Part shown: positions 36,736 to 46,377 of the stretch, one piece after another
Layout: each line of letters opens with the position of its first letter
How positions within the stretch are numbered: position 1 is the stretch's first letter
NCBI RefSeq assembly: GCF_024703895.1
Contig: NZ_CP087968.1
Location: forward strand, 2,914,001 to 2,978,000
From: Nocardioides sp. B-3
GTDB taxonomy: Bacteria; Actinomycetota; Actinomycetes; Propionibacteriales; Nocardioidaceae
Length of the DNA stretch: 64,000 bases
Reading direction: 5' to 3'
The notes under the pieces: generated by a model
Databases searched by the model: none
The model's input: only the letters and a program-made list of their open reading frames with translations
What the model was told of the DNA's origin: nothing
Position numbers and translations under genes: made by a program

Positions 36736-37909
36736 CGCGAGCTCAGCAGGCTTCCGGAGTCCGAACGCGGGTCGACCAGGGATCTTGGCGTGCTTCTCGG
36801 GGTCGCCGAGGGCGGTGAACGCCTCGGCGACTCCACCCGTGCCCACGGTGCCGGTCATCAGCGGCGTCGGGTCGACCTTGCCGTCCGCCATCAGGTGCAG
36901 CGCCTCACGGAACTCGGTGGGCGTGTAGCCCAGCACGAACCGCAGGTCGATCTCCTTGTTGATCGCGATCGCCGGCCGGATCGAGTCGCTGCCCATGCAC
37001 ACCCCGACGACGACCACCCGGGAGTGGATGGGCACGCTGGCGATCACCCGGGTCGATGATGCCGGGCACGCCGACACACTCGAAGACCACCGGACCCCCG
37101 GGGCATGGCGCCGAGCCTCTCGGCGGCCGCCATCGCGGTCCACCACGGCAGCAGGGGCACCGAGCGGAGCTTGGTCATCGAGTCGACCGCCGAGGTCGAA
37201 CAGTCCGGCCGCGGTGATGAACTTCCCGCGGGCATCGGCGGCGGCGTACGGCGAATCGCTGGTCGGGTCGACCACGACGTCGGCGCCGCACCGGGCGGCG
37301 AGCGCCCGGCGACCGGGGGAGAGGTCGCTGGCGATCACGGTCCGCACGCCCGAGGCCTTGAGCATGGAGATCACGGCCAGACCGATGGGGCCGCAGCCGA
37401 TCACGACGGCAACCCGGCCCTTGCCGACCTCGGCCGCGGCGTACGGCGTGCAGGGCGACCGCCATGGGTTCGGTGAGCGCAGCCTTGTCGGAGGCAAGCC
37501 CATTGGGGACAGGCATGGCCAGTGCCGCCCGGACGACGACCCGTTCGGCGAACCCGCCGGGCGCGTGCGGCGACAGCCCGGTGGTGTGCACGGCCCCGGC
37601 GGTGCGCAGGATCGGCATTGCGACGACCCGGGTGCCCACCATGAGCTCCTTGCTCGTCCCGGGTCCGTGGTCGATGACCTCGCCGCAGAACTCGTGCCCG
37701 AAGACGACCGAGTCGTGCGCGCGCATGAAACCGTCGTAGCCGCTCGCCGCGGCCGCCGCGGCCATCTCGTCGGCGTGGTGGCGGGCGTGCAGGTCGGACC
37801 CGCAGATGCCGCAGTGGTGCACGTCGAGCAACAGGTGACCTCGACCCGGCACGGGTGTCGGGAGGTCGGTGACCCGGAGCTCGGTGTCCCGGCAGACGAC
37901 GGCCTTCAT
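36720..37909 (-). CDS. Zinc-dependent alcohol dehydrogenase
   Basis: Medium-chain zinc dehydrogenase of about 390 residues. Catalytic zinc ligands are seen in HHCGICGSDLHARHH and VVFGHEFCGEVI. The nucleotide-binding motif VAVVIGCGPIGLAVISMLKA is complete, followed by ASDLSPGRRALAARCGADVV. Slips near 37455, 37080 and 36795; the last restores HAKI-LVDPR, the usual family ending, and a stop at 36720. It is the last gene of the four-gene operon of hydrolase, PF10118 protein, reductase and dehydrogenase, all overlapping, so it probably oxidises the alcohol those enzymes make. Confidence 0.85.
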
Positions 37910-39005
37910 CGTTTCTCCTCGGGGATCGCGGTGCTGGGGAGGTGGAGGTCGGCGCGGACGACGAGCCGGTCGCCGGCAGCCCGCGAGACGCAGGGGAGCA
38001 GGCAGCCGGCGTCGCGCTCGGCGGCGGTCAGGGAGCCGTCGCGGTGGTCGGCCTCGCCGTCGACGACGGTGAGCTTGCAGGTGCCGCAGAAGCCTCTGCG
38101 ACACGAGTAGGGGATTCCCGGATAGGTCTCGGCGAGCACGTCGAGGGCCGACCGGTCGGCCGGGATCTCGAACACCTCGCCGGTGTTCGCCAGCTCCAGC
38201 GTGAACGCCCGGCCGTCGATGACCGGGGGGAGCGGAGAACCGTTCGGAGTGGAGCTCGACGTCGGTTCTGCCGCGCAGGCCACGGCGCAGCAGGTCGATC
38301 ATCGGTACGGGCCCGCAGCAGTAGACGGCCGTTGCGTCGTCGACGCCGGCCAGCAGGTGCTCGGCCGTGGGATGCCCGTCGACCTCGTCGGTGCGGACGC
38401 TGACGCGATCGCCGTACGGCGCCAGCTCGTCCGGGAAGGGCAGGGTGTCGCGGCGACGGCCGACATAGACCATCGTCCACTCGACACCCGGGGCGTCGGC
38501 GAGACGCAGCATCGGCAGGATCGGGGTGATGCCGATGCCGCCGGCGACGAAGTGCAGGCGCTCGGCCGGTGAGCCGTGGCCGGGCAGGGCGAGCGGGAAG
38601 GCGTTGCGGGGCCGACTGACCCGCAGGCTCGCGCCCACCGGAAGGTCGTGCATCTCGACGGAGCCGCCGAGGCCGTCAGGGATCCGTCTGACCGCGATGC
38701 GATAGGACGTCCGCTCGGCAGGGTCGCCGCAGAGGGAGTACTGCCGCTTGCGTCCCGACGGCAGGTGGACGTCGAGGTGCGCGCCGGGGCGCCACGTCGG
38801 CAGCCGGGCGCCGTCGGGGGATGCCGGGCGGAAGCTGACCACGTCCCGGTCGGTGGCCACGACGGTGCGCTCCGTGACGGCCAGCTCGAGCCGGAGTGGT
38901 GCGGGGCGCGTGGTCGCCGGGACCTCGGAGGGCCCGATCCCGGTCCACACCTTGCTGAGCAGCTCGGCCGCGTCCGAGCAACGGGTCGAGGGACTTCGTC
39001 GCCAT
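37906..39005 (-). CDS. Ferredoxin-NAD(P)H reductase of an oxygenase (PDR/VanB type)
   Basis: About 365 residues combining a flavin domain (KRQYSLCGDPAERTS and RPRNAFPL), an NAD domain (FVAGGIGITPILPMLRLA) and a C-terminal plant-type [2Fe-2S] ferredoxin with YSCRRGFCGTCKLTV and CLLPC. It feeds electrons from NAD(P)H to an oxygenase partner. Slips near 38965 and 38240 interrupt it; the first restores MATKSLDPLLG to SKVWTGIGPSEVPA. It lies between the PF10118 gene and the dehydrogenase gene with overlapping starts and stops, suggesting the PF10118 protein is the oxygenase-like partner. Confidence 0.85.
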
Positions 39006-39887
39006 CAGCCGGCCGCGCGGGCCGCGGGGCTCTTCGCCGGGTAGGCGACGGCCTGAGCGGTGCTGCCGAGCCACTCGGGCGTGAAACGCGGGTGCAGACC
39101 CGGGAGCGCGCTCCAGCCGATCCGGCGCACGGACGGCAAGGTGCCACGGTGGCCGCTGCGCAGGAACTCGAACCAGATGCGGGCGTAGCTGTGGTCGGGC
39201 AGGTCGGGGTCCCGGCGGACCGGGTCGTGACCCGCGCGGGCGATCAGCAGCAGGACGCCGACGTAGGCGACGACGACCGAGGCGGCCCGCTGGGGATAGC
39301 TGACGCCGAAGTACTCCGCGACGTCGTGGGCCACCATTCGGTGCTCGACCTCCTCGGCGCCGTGCCAGCGGAAGAGGTCCAGCACGACCGGGTCGGCCTC
39401 GAACTTCTCCAACGGGGTCGACAGCACCCAGTCGCCGAGCAACGCGGTGAACGTCTCGATGCCACCGATCAGCGCGAGCCGGGCCACGAGGTGCTTGTGC
39501 CGGGCTGCCGCGGTCGGGAGGTTGCGCGGGCCGAGCATCTCTCGGAAGACGCGCTCGGCGACGGCCACCATCGCAGCGGTGTCATAGCCGCGCGCCCGGA
39601 ACAGGTCGCCGAGGACCTCGTCGTGCGCCCGGGCGTGCATGGCCTCTCCGGCCGATGAAACCGCGCACCGCCTCGCGCAGCTCCTCGTCCTCGATCAGCG
39701 GCAGTGCCTCGTTGAAGGTCTCGCAGAACCAGCGCTCACCCTCGGGCAGCAAGAAGTTGATCGCGCTGATGAGGTGGGAGGCGAACGCGTCCTTGGCGAT
39801 CCACTGCACCGGAGTGCGGCTCACGTCGAAGACGACGTTGCGCGCGTGCAGGGCGACGACTCCGGGGTCGGTGACCTTCTCAGGCAT
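39005..39887 (-). CDS. Predicted metal-dependent hydrolase / diiron-like protein (PF10118)
   Basis: About 293 residues of the family annotated as predicted metal-dependent hydrolase. A helical bundle with carboxylate and His motifs is visible: ERWFCETFNEALPLIEDEEL, AMHARAHDEVLGDLFRARGY and FRWHGAEEVEHRMVAHDVAE, the last being an ExxH-type motif as in diiron carboxylate proteins. A hydrophobic segment (AASVVVAYVGVLLLIA) suggests membrane contact. A slip near 39650 joins the halves. Placement with a dedicated ferredoxin reductase is more consistent with an oxygenase than a hydrolase; that is inference. Confidence 0.75.
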
Positions 39888-40794
39888 CCTTGCCTCCTCG
39901 GGCGTGGACGTAGGTCGTGACCGGGTCGGCGACGAGCTGGGGATCGCTGACCGGCAGCCAGTGCCCTCGATCCGGGTCGATGCGGGTGAGGTCGACACTC
40001 CAGTCGGCAGCGTCGGCGAACATCGACGGCTTCATCGCGATGTCCCCGGAGCTGACGACGAGCTGCACCGGCACCGCGCTTCGACGAGGTTTCGGATGGA
40101 GCAGGCGCTGCACCATGTTGGCGCGATAGAGCCGGACGCCCGCGACCATGTCGTCGGTGAGGGTCGCGGCGGGCTCGGGAGCGTCGATCCCTTCCGTGGC
40201 CTTGAAGAGACGTGGCCAGACCCGGCGGCCGACGACCGGCAGCAGCGCTTCCGGAAGCCCGGGAGTCAGGAAGAAGTAGATGTACGACGACTTGGCGGCC
40301 CGGTGCGCGAGCGTGGCGAGGTTGCGCGGCGTGGGGCGCTTGGCGAGTCCGCGCAGCCAGAGCGTCGCGTGGTCGAGACTCGGTCCCGAGATCGACGTGA
40401 AGCTGGCGAACCACTGGGCTGCATCGGGGCGGCAGACGGCCTCCCACAGCTGGATCGAGCCCCAGTCGTGGGCCACCGGGTGGACGGGCAGGTCGGGGCT
40501 CACCGCCCGGGCGACGGCGACGACGTCGTCGGCGAGCAGGTCGAGGGTGAACTGCTCGCTGGATCCCGGAAGCGGCGAGGCGCCGTGGCCACGGGTGTCG
40601 TAGGTGACGACGTGGAAGCTCGCGGCGAGCAGGGACACGACGCCGTCCCAGACGGCGTGGGTGTCCGGCCAGCCGTGCACCAGCAGGACGGTCTCCGACG
40701 AGGGATCGCCGTGCTCGAACACCGCGAGACGAGCGTCTCCGCTGATGACAAAGCTCGAAGCGGTGCGGGGCTCGGCCTGACGCGTGCGATCCAT
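39880..40794 (-). CDS. Alpha/beta hydrolase, epoxide-hydrolase-like
   Basis: 304 residues, intact frame. VLLVHGWPDTHAVWDG, YDTRGHGAS, then VHPVAHDWGSIQLWEAV, where the elbow nucleophile is Asp (HDWGS), the mark of epoxide hydrolases and dehalogenases rather than esterases. The acid/His end is PDRGHWLPVSDP. It is the first gene of the overlapping leftward operon and would open an epoxide formed by, or fed to, the other enzymes. The TetR gene lies divergent. Confidence 0.85.
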   Translation of the reverse strand: MDRTRQAEPRTASSFVISGDARLAVFEHGDPSSETVLLVHGWPDTHAVWDGVVSLLAASFHVVTYDTRGHGASPLPGSSEQFTLDLLADDVVAVARAVSPDLPVHPVAHDWGSIQLWEAVCRPDAAQWFASFTSISGPSLDHATLWLRGLAKRPTPRNLATLAHRAAKSSYIYFFLTPGLPEALLPVVGRRVWPRLFKATEGIDAPEPAATLTDDMVAGVRLYRANMVQRLLHPKPRRSAVPVQLVVSSGDIAMKPSMFADAADWSVDLTRIDPDRGHWLPVSDPQLVADPVTTYVHARGGKDA

Positions 40795-40811
40795 GGTCTC
40801 CCACTTTCACA

Positions 40812-40823
40812 GTTCATCTGAAC
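40812..40823. promoter_or_regulatory. Operator-like palindrome before the hydrolase operon
   Basis: GTTCA-TC-TGAAC is a perfect 12-bp inverted repeat in the 78-bp spacer between the divergent hydrolase and TetR genes. AT content is high compared with the flanks. A site for the adjacent TetR protein is likely. Confidence 0.6.
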
Positions 40824-40872
40824 AGTCAACGTAGTATGGCACCCGACCGAACGCTGACAATTGGGATGGGGC

Positions 40873-41574
40873 ATGACGGACGTCACACGGGCAGCACAGC
40901 GCGAGGCGACGCGCCGGGCGATGCTCGACGCCGCCGTCACGCTGGTGTGTGCCGAAGGGTTGGCTGCGGTCACCACGCGCCGCGTCGCCCGTGTCGTGAA
41001 CGTGTCCCAGAGTGCGGTGATGTACCACTTCTCGACCCGCCAGGCGCTGCACGCGGCGGCGGTGGCCCAGCTCGCCGAGGGCATCGAGCGCGAGGCACGC
41101 GCCTCGGTCCAGGGCGCTGCTGGGCGAGCCGGGCTTCGACTCGGAACGGATGTTGGAGCTCGCGTGGCGGATCTTCGCGACCCCCGGGCGCTGGCCGTCG
41201 CCCAACTGTGGATGGCGGCCGGTGCCGAACCGGCCTACGTCCGGACCGTCCGCGACCCGGAGCTGATGATCGTCGAGCTCGGCCCGGAGTCGGTCCGGCC
41301 GATCTCCCACCGCTTCGAGGACGAGGCGGCGGTTTTCGCGTTCGTCGACAGCGTCTTCTCCGTGATCCGCGGCCTGATCATCTCGGTGCCGGTGTGGGGG
41401 ATGGCAGCCATCGAGGCCCGCTGGCAGGGGAGCAAGCAGATCCTCCTCAGGCTGGTGCCCCCGGACCACGCAGGGCTCGCTGGGCGCGATCCAGGGTCCC
41501 AGCCCCACTGCGCCGCCAGCGAGGGAGCAGACGTGATCCGGGCCATCCAGCCGGAGTGGGCCTCGGCCCACTGA
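40873..41574 (+). CDS. TetR-family regulator
   Basis: About 233 residues. The DNA-binding domain is REATRRAMLDAAVTLVCAEG with TTRRVARVVNVSQSAVMYHF. Two compensating slips between about 41105 and 41165 probably garble 15 residues, and the end past 41465 may also be in the wrong frame. The ATG at 40873 is preferred to that at 40861 by family length. It likely represses the divergent hydrolase-PF10118-reductase-dehydrogenase operon. Confidence 0.8.
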   Translation: MTDVTRAAQREATRRAMLDAAVTLVCAEGLAAVTTRRVARVVNVSQSAVMYHFSTRQALHAAAVAQLAEGIEREARASVQGAAGRAGLRLGTDVGARVADLRDPRALAVAQLWMAAGAEPAYVRTVRDPELMIVELGPESVRPISHRFEDEAAVFAFVDSVFSVIRGLIISVPVWGMAAIEARWQGSKQILLRLVPPDHAGLAGRDPGSQPHCAASEGADVIRAIQPEWASAH

Positions 41575-42159
41575 CCAGCGGGTACGCCGTACGCCTCCGC
41601 GACAGCGTCGAAGCCGCTCGTCAGGGAGTGCACGTGGATGTGCGCGCACACCGCGATGTACTGCGCCCGTGGTTACTCCGTTGACGGGCTGCATCAGCGG
41701 ATCGGTGAGGGGTAGCCCGGCCGGCGGGGGCGGCGGGTCCGACGGCGAGAAGAGGTCCTTGACCGGGGCCGGGAGCTGTGTGACGCCGTCGAGGTCGAAG
41801 TCGTTGGTCCACGCCGCATGCCGCTTCCCGGCCTCGTCGAAGCGCGGGGAGAGCTCGTCGCCGAGGCCTCCTCCCGCGAGCCGGGGTCGGAGCCGGACCG
41901 TTACCCGGGTCCGCACCGGTCGGTCGCCGGCGCTCGTGTCGTCGGACGAGCCCATCACCACGGCCCGCACGCTGCCGCTGCCGCCCAGCAGCCGGTCGAC
42001 CGCAGGCTGCCGAGTGGGGTTGAGGATCGTCGGCTCGGGCACCTCGCCGGCGCTGCCGAAGGTGGTCGACCCGTCGGCCTGCGGCATCGCCTCCCGGATG
42101 CCTGCGGTCATGGCCCCGGCTGCGCTGACGCCCTGCTTGATGAACTTGTCGATTCCCAC
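41490..42159 (-). CDS. Hypothetical actinobacterial protein
   Basis: About 220 residues starting at GTG 42159 (VGIDKFIKQGVSAAGAMTAG). The middle includes DLDGVTQLPAPVKDLFSPSD and a Pro-rich linker; after a slip near 41665 it continues with AVCAHIHVHSLTSGFDAVAE and AYGVPAGQWAEAHSGWMARI. That last part is a recurring tail in small actinobacterial proteins of unknown function. The 3' boundary is uncertain because the frame is lost near the convergent TetR gene. No function assigned. Confidence 0.5.
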
Positions 42160-42192
42160 GCGCGAGACGCTACGCACGGAGGGCCACGCCCG

Positions 42193-42837
42193 CTAGCGCG
42201 ATCGTCCGAGCCCGGCGTCGCGGGCGAGCACGATCGCCCGGCCGCGCTCGGAGAGGTCGAGCTTCGACAGGATCATCGAGACGTTGTTGGCGACCGTCTT
42301 GGGGGAGAGGAAGAGCGCGCGCCCGATCTCGACGTTCGTCAGACCCGCCGCGAGCTTGTCGAGGATCGCCCGCTCCCTGTCCGTGAGCTGCGGGAACGAC
42401 ACCGAAGCCGTGGGCGGTGCCCCGGCGAAGAAGGTCTGGAGTCGATGCGCGATCGCGGCCCCGAACACCGCCTGCCCGGCCGCTGCGGAGCGTGCGGCGG
42501 CGAGGATGTCCTCGCCGTCCGCGCCCTTGAGGAGATAGCCCACGGCCCCGGCGGCGACAGCGGCGTGGACCGTGTCGTCGTCCTCGAACATCGTCAGCAC
42601 CAGCACCGCCGTCTCGGGGCGGGTCGCGAGGATCTCCCGGGTCGCGTCCGGGCCCGAGAGGACCGGCAGCTGCAGGTCCATCAGGATCACGTCGGGCTCG
42701 ACGTCGGTGGCCAGCTCGACCGCGGCACGACCGTCGGCGGCCTGTCCGACGAGCTCGATGTCGCCGGCGGAGGCCAGCACGGCCTCGAGTCCCCGGCGGA
42801 CGAGCTGGTGGTCGTCGACGACGAGGACGCTGATCAT
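42193..42837 (-). CDS. NarL/LuxR-family response regulator
   Basis: 214 residues, intact. Receiver domain: MISVLVVDDHQLVRRGLEAV with acidic pair, phosphoacceptor Asp in DVILMDLQLPVLSGP, and switch Thr and Lys in VLVLTMFED and GYLLKGADGED. The output domain is a LuxR helix-turn-helix (LTDRERAILDKLAAGLTNVE, then LFLSPKTVANNVSMILSKL). The ATG overlaps the stop of the sensor kinase gene (ATGA), so the pair is one system. Target genes are not evident. Confidence 0.95.
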   Translation of the reverse strand: MISVLVVDDHQLVRRGLEAVLASAGDIELVGQAADGRAAVELATDVEPDVILMDLQLPVLSGPDATREILATRPETAVLVLTMFEDDDTVHAAVAAGAVGYLLKGADGEDILAAARSAAAGQAVFGAAIAHRLQTFFAGAPPTASVSFPQLTDRERAILDKLAAGLTNVEIGRALFLSPKTVANNVSMILSKLDLSERGRAIVLARDAGLGRSR

Positions 42838-44895
42838 GGCTTCCCTTCCGTTCGCATCGACCGGGAGAGCGGGAACTCCGCACGCAGGCCCCCACCATCC
42901 GCGGTCGGGCCGAGCTCGAGGCTCCCACCCAGCTCGGCCACGCGTTCACGCATTGCCACGATGCCGACTCCGGGCGGCCGGGGCCGATCGGCCGTGCCGT
43001 CGTCCACGACCTCGACGACGGCGGTCCCGTCGAGCGCGCACAGCCTGACCCGGCAGGCGCCTGCCTCGGGTGGCGGACGACGTTGGTGACCCCCTCGACC
43101 GCGATCCGGAACAGCGCCACCTCGATCGCGGCGGGCAGTGCGGGCAGGTCATGGGCCTCGACCTCGATCTCGATCCCGGCGCCGTCGGCCAGTCGGCGTA
43201 CGTGCGCGGAGATCGCCCCGACCACACCGAGCTCGTCGAGTGCTGGCGGGCGCAGGGAGTAGACGACGGTGCGCAGGTCGGCGATGGCCCGGCTGGACGC
43301 GTCCTTCGCCCGGGCGAGGAGCGCGAGCGGATCGCCGTCGCCCTCGGTGAGCTGGGCGCGCATCGCGTCGAGGTTGAGGCCGACACTGGTCAGCAGCGGA
43401 CCGAGGCCGTCGTGCAGCTCGCGCCGCAGCCGACGGCGTTCCTCCTCGCGAGCCTCGACGATGCGTTGGCGGGAGGCCGCGAGGTCCGCGGTAAGTGCTT
43501 CGGCATGCACGGCGGCGCCCGCCTGCCCGGCCAGCTCCGCCAGTACGGCGCGGTCCCGCTCGTCCAGCGTTGCCTCGCCCCGTCGCGACGCGGCCACGAG
43601 AGTGCCGACGTCCGTCCCCCGGGGACACCAGCGGCCAGCGGCCGAGCCCGGCACTGCCGGGCTGCGCTTCGCCGCACGCGGCCGGGACCGAGCCGTCGCC
43701 GGGGCGCTCGATGGCGACGTGCAGGGAGCCGCAACGACTCCGCGACCGTGGTGACCACCGTGGTCAGCACGGTGCCCGGTGCGGCCACGGCATCGAGGCG
43801 TCGGCTCAGGTCGCTCAGTGCCCGGTAGGGGTCGCTGCGGTGACCGTAGAAGAGCTCGTCCACCGGGTGCTGACTGCGGCGCAGAGCCGGTCCGAGGACG
43901 AGGGCGGTGATCACCGCGGCCGTCACCGGGCCGATGCGTTCGCCCGCGACCGCGGCGACACCGACGGCCGGGGGCCGCGAAGACCCCCGAGACGAGCACG
44001 GTCACGAGAAGGTAGGCGGCGGACCGTCGGATGATGCTGTCGATCGCCCACAGCCGGTAGCGCACGATCGGGATGACCAGCGTCGCGGTGAACAGCAGCC
44101 CGTCGGCGAGGTTGACCGCGAGGGGCAGCGCCTCGGTGATCGCGAGGGGGAACAGCACCAGCGCCAGCACGACCCCGAACGCGCCAACGCAGCTGGTCGC
44201 GCTCGATGCCCGTGGCCGTCCGGGCGAGGCGCACGATGCGGAGGCCGGCGATCAGCCCCACCGGGATCACGAGCGGGACGGCCACGATGAGGCCGGAGGC
44301 GACGTCTCCCAGCACCGTCCCCTCGGTCAGCGGGTTGCCGATCGTCGTCGCGGACCCGTCGGCACGGGTGAGCTCGACGGCCGAGTCGCCGAGCAGTCCG
44401 GCGAGCAGGCCGAGCACGATCCCGGTGACGAGCAACCGGTCCAGGATCCGGCCGAACCGCGAGGTGACCCGGCCGCTCGGGAAGCGGACGTTGACCGGGC
44501 CCCTGGACGGCGACCGGCAGGAACTGCACCGTCCCGAGCAGGCAGGCGTACTGCAGCAGCGGGCTGTCCGTGCCGCTCCGGCTGAGTGCGGCGTAGGACT
44601 GCGAGGCGCCTGCGACACCGACCGCGACGACGGCAGCGCAGCCCGACAGCAACCAGCCGAAGGGGAGATCCGGGCGGCGTACGACGAGGAACGCGCCGAC
44701 GAGGGCATAGGGCACGACGTAGGCAAGGGTCGTCGCGTACTCGGCCACCCGGTTCCGGGGCGCCTCGTGCGGCTGCGCCAGCGCGAGCAGCGTCAGGGCG
44801 ACCCCGACCGCAGCGACGGCCAGCAGCACGGAAGCCGCGGGCACCGGGTGGGTGCGCGGCGACCACCTGCGCTCGGTCCTCACGGTGCTGTTCAC
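42834..44895 (-). CDS. Membrane sensor histidine kinase (HisKA_3)
   Basis: About 685 residues. N-terminal half with seven or more membrane helices (ASVLLAVAAVGVALTLLALA, YVVPYALVGAFLVV, GWLLSGCAAVVAVGVAGA and others), then a GAF-like segment, then HisKA_3 dimerisation with phosphoacceptor His in RRLRRELHDGLGPLLTSVGL and an ATPase domain ending RSMRTEGKP. Slips near 44505, 44190, 43990, 43730, 43620 and 43065. The start is the GTG at 44895. It is cotranscribed with the response regulator. The signal is unknown. Confidence 0.85.
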
Positions 44896-45064
44896 GATGC
44901 CCCAACCCTGACCGGTCCCCGGGAGCGGCGCAATGGATCGGCGTTCCCGGGCGTCGGGAGGATCGCCCGACCTCACGGGATCTCCGCGTGATGTCCGACC
45001 CTGTCGGCGGGAACGGTCGCGGGCCGACCATCAGGTCACCAACCACCACTGTCAGGAGAACACC

Positions 45065-45397
45065 GTGAACTTCCTTCGCATGCTGTGCATCGTCCCGCTC
45101 ACGCTCATCTCGCTGCTCAACGTCGGCTACCCCTTCGGGACGTCGCCCGACGAGGCACTCTCCGTCGCGGCCGTGGCCCCGGGCCTCGCCGGGTTCGTCG
45201 CCGCATTCGGTCTGGCCCGCAGCGCCGGCTGGGGCGTCCCGGCCGCGCTCACCGTGGGTGCCCTCAACGTCGTGGGTGCGATCGCCGCTCTGGCCTCCGA
45301 CGCGGAGGGCGCTCTCGTCGGCGTGGTGATCAGCTCGCTGGCCCTCGCGATGGCATTCGTCGCCGGCGTGGACGGTCGCAAGGTGGCGTCGGCATGA
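45065..45397 (+). CDS. Small integral membrane protein
   Basis: 110 residues with four hydrophobic helices (MLCIVPLTLISLLNVGYPFG, LSVAAVAPGLAGFVAAFGLA, AALTVGALNVVGAIAALA, GVVISSLALAMAFVAG). The GTG at 45065 follows TCAGGAGAAC, a fair ribosome site. It overlaps the next gene by 4 bp and is divergent from the sensor kinase, suggesting it could be a target or accessory of that system. Unknown family. Confidence 0.75.
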   Translation: MNFLRMLCIVPLTLISLLNVGYPFGTSPDEALSVAAVAPGLAGFVAAFGLARSAGWGVPAALTVGALNVVGAIAALASDAEGALVGVVISSLALAMAFVAGVDGRKVASA

Positions 45398-46119
45398 GCC
45401 CCGCGACCGACCGGGCAGCGCGCACCGGACGGGAACCCGTCGCACCGCCACGAGACAGGCGTGGCTTCTGGCGCATCCTGCTCGCGATCGTCGTGCTGCT
45501 GCCGATGCCGGCCAAGGCCGTCTACTACTTCCTGACCCCGGTCGCCGGCGACGTCACGTTCGAGGAGTCGGTGACCTCGCTCGAGGCGCACTCCGGGATG
45601 CTGGAAGCCCTCAAGTGGTTCGACGCGGTCTTCGTGGTCCTCGTCATCCCGGCCACCATCGCCGTGGCGTGGGTCGCCCGCCGAGGCGCGCCACGCCTCA
45701 CCGCGATCGGCGGCTTCATCGCCCTGTCGGGCTTCTTCGCCGGCATCGCCCTGCTCGGTGGCGTGATGACCCCACCACTGGTCACCGTTCAGCACGATCT
45801 CGACCGCACCTCGATGGCGGCTCTCGACGAGGCGCTGCACCACGAGCCGCTGCTCGGGATCGCGTCGCTGCTGTTCATCGTCGGGGTGGTCTTCGGGCTG
45901 GGTCTGCTCGGTGAGGCACTGCGCAGGAGCGGGGCCGTGCCCGCCCGGGTCGGCATCGCAGTGACGATCGGCGGTGCGACCCACCCGTTCATCCCGCACC
46001 ACGTCGGGCAGGGGATCGGCCTGCTCGTGGCCGCCGCCGGCTTCGCAGGCGTCGGAGTCGCGCTGCTGCGCATGACGAACGACGAGTTCGACCTTCCCGC
46101 ACGAGCCGCCGGGAGCTGA
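45394..46119 (+). CDS. Integral membrane protein
   Basis: 241 residues, intact, with about six hydrophobic segments (FWRILLAIVVLLPMPAKAVY, WFDAVFVVLVIPATIAVAWV, AIGGFIALSGFFAGIALLGG, IASLLFIVGVVFGLGLLGEA). A His-rich motif HHEPLLG and FIPHHVGQG lie near membrane borders. Its ATG overlaps the stop of the small membrane protein gene. No function is recognised. Confidence 0.75.
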   Translation: MSPATDRAARTGREPVAPPRDRRGFWRILLAIVVLLPMPAKAVYYFLTPVAGDVTFEESVTSLEAHSGMLEALKWFDAVFVVLVIPATIAVAWVARRGAPRLTAIGGFIALSGFFAGIALLGGVMTPPLVTVQHDLDRTSMAALDEALHHEPLLGIASLLFIVGVVFGLGLLGEALRRSGAVPARVGIAVTIGGATHPFIPHHVGQGIGLLVAAAGFAGVGVALLRMTNDEFDLPARAAGS

Positions 46120-46130
46120 CGCGATACCCT

Positions 46131-46315
46131 GCTACCGCCAGTCGTACTCCCACGTGGAGTCAGGGAACCCGGTGCGAATCCGGGACTGACGCGCAGCGGT
46201 GAGGGTGACGGGCGGAGCACGCCGCCTCCGACGGAGGTGGCAGCCACTGGAGCCAGTCTCCGGGAAGGCGCCCCGGCCCGATTGATCCCGAGTCCGAAGA
46301 CCTGCTGGCCCTAGC
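46131..46315 (+). promoter_or_regulatory. Cobalamin riboswitch 1
   Basis: Conserved core GGGAACCCGGTGCGAATCC, then GACTGACGCGCAGCGGT, GCCACTGG, GGGAAGGCG and GAGTCCGAAGACCTGC, in the order of the AdoCbl riboswitch with the optional P7-P8 parts. The closing stem pairs GCTA and CCAG near 46131-46141 with CTGG and TAGC near 46305-46314. It lies 63 bp before cobG and should shut off the cobG-H-IJ-M-bluB operon when cobalamin is plentiful. Confidence 0.92.
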
Positions 46316-46377
46316 GGCAATCGCCGCCAGGTCATCACGGCCCCGCGCACGGGCCCGGACCAGATCGGCTCCCAGCA

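Noticed and set aside
40807..42177. A 456-residue leftward protein covering the TetR gene
   Set aside because: Only its first half has coding character; after about 41665 it is the antisense of the TetR gene, while the real continuation lies in another frame.
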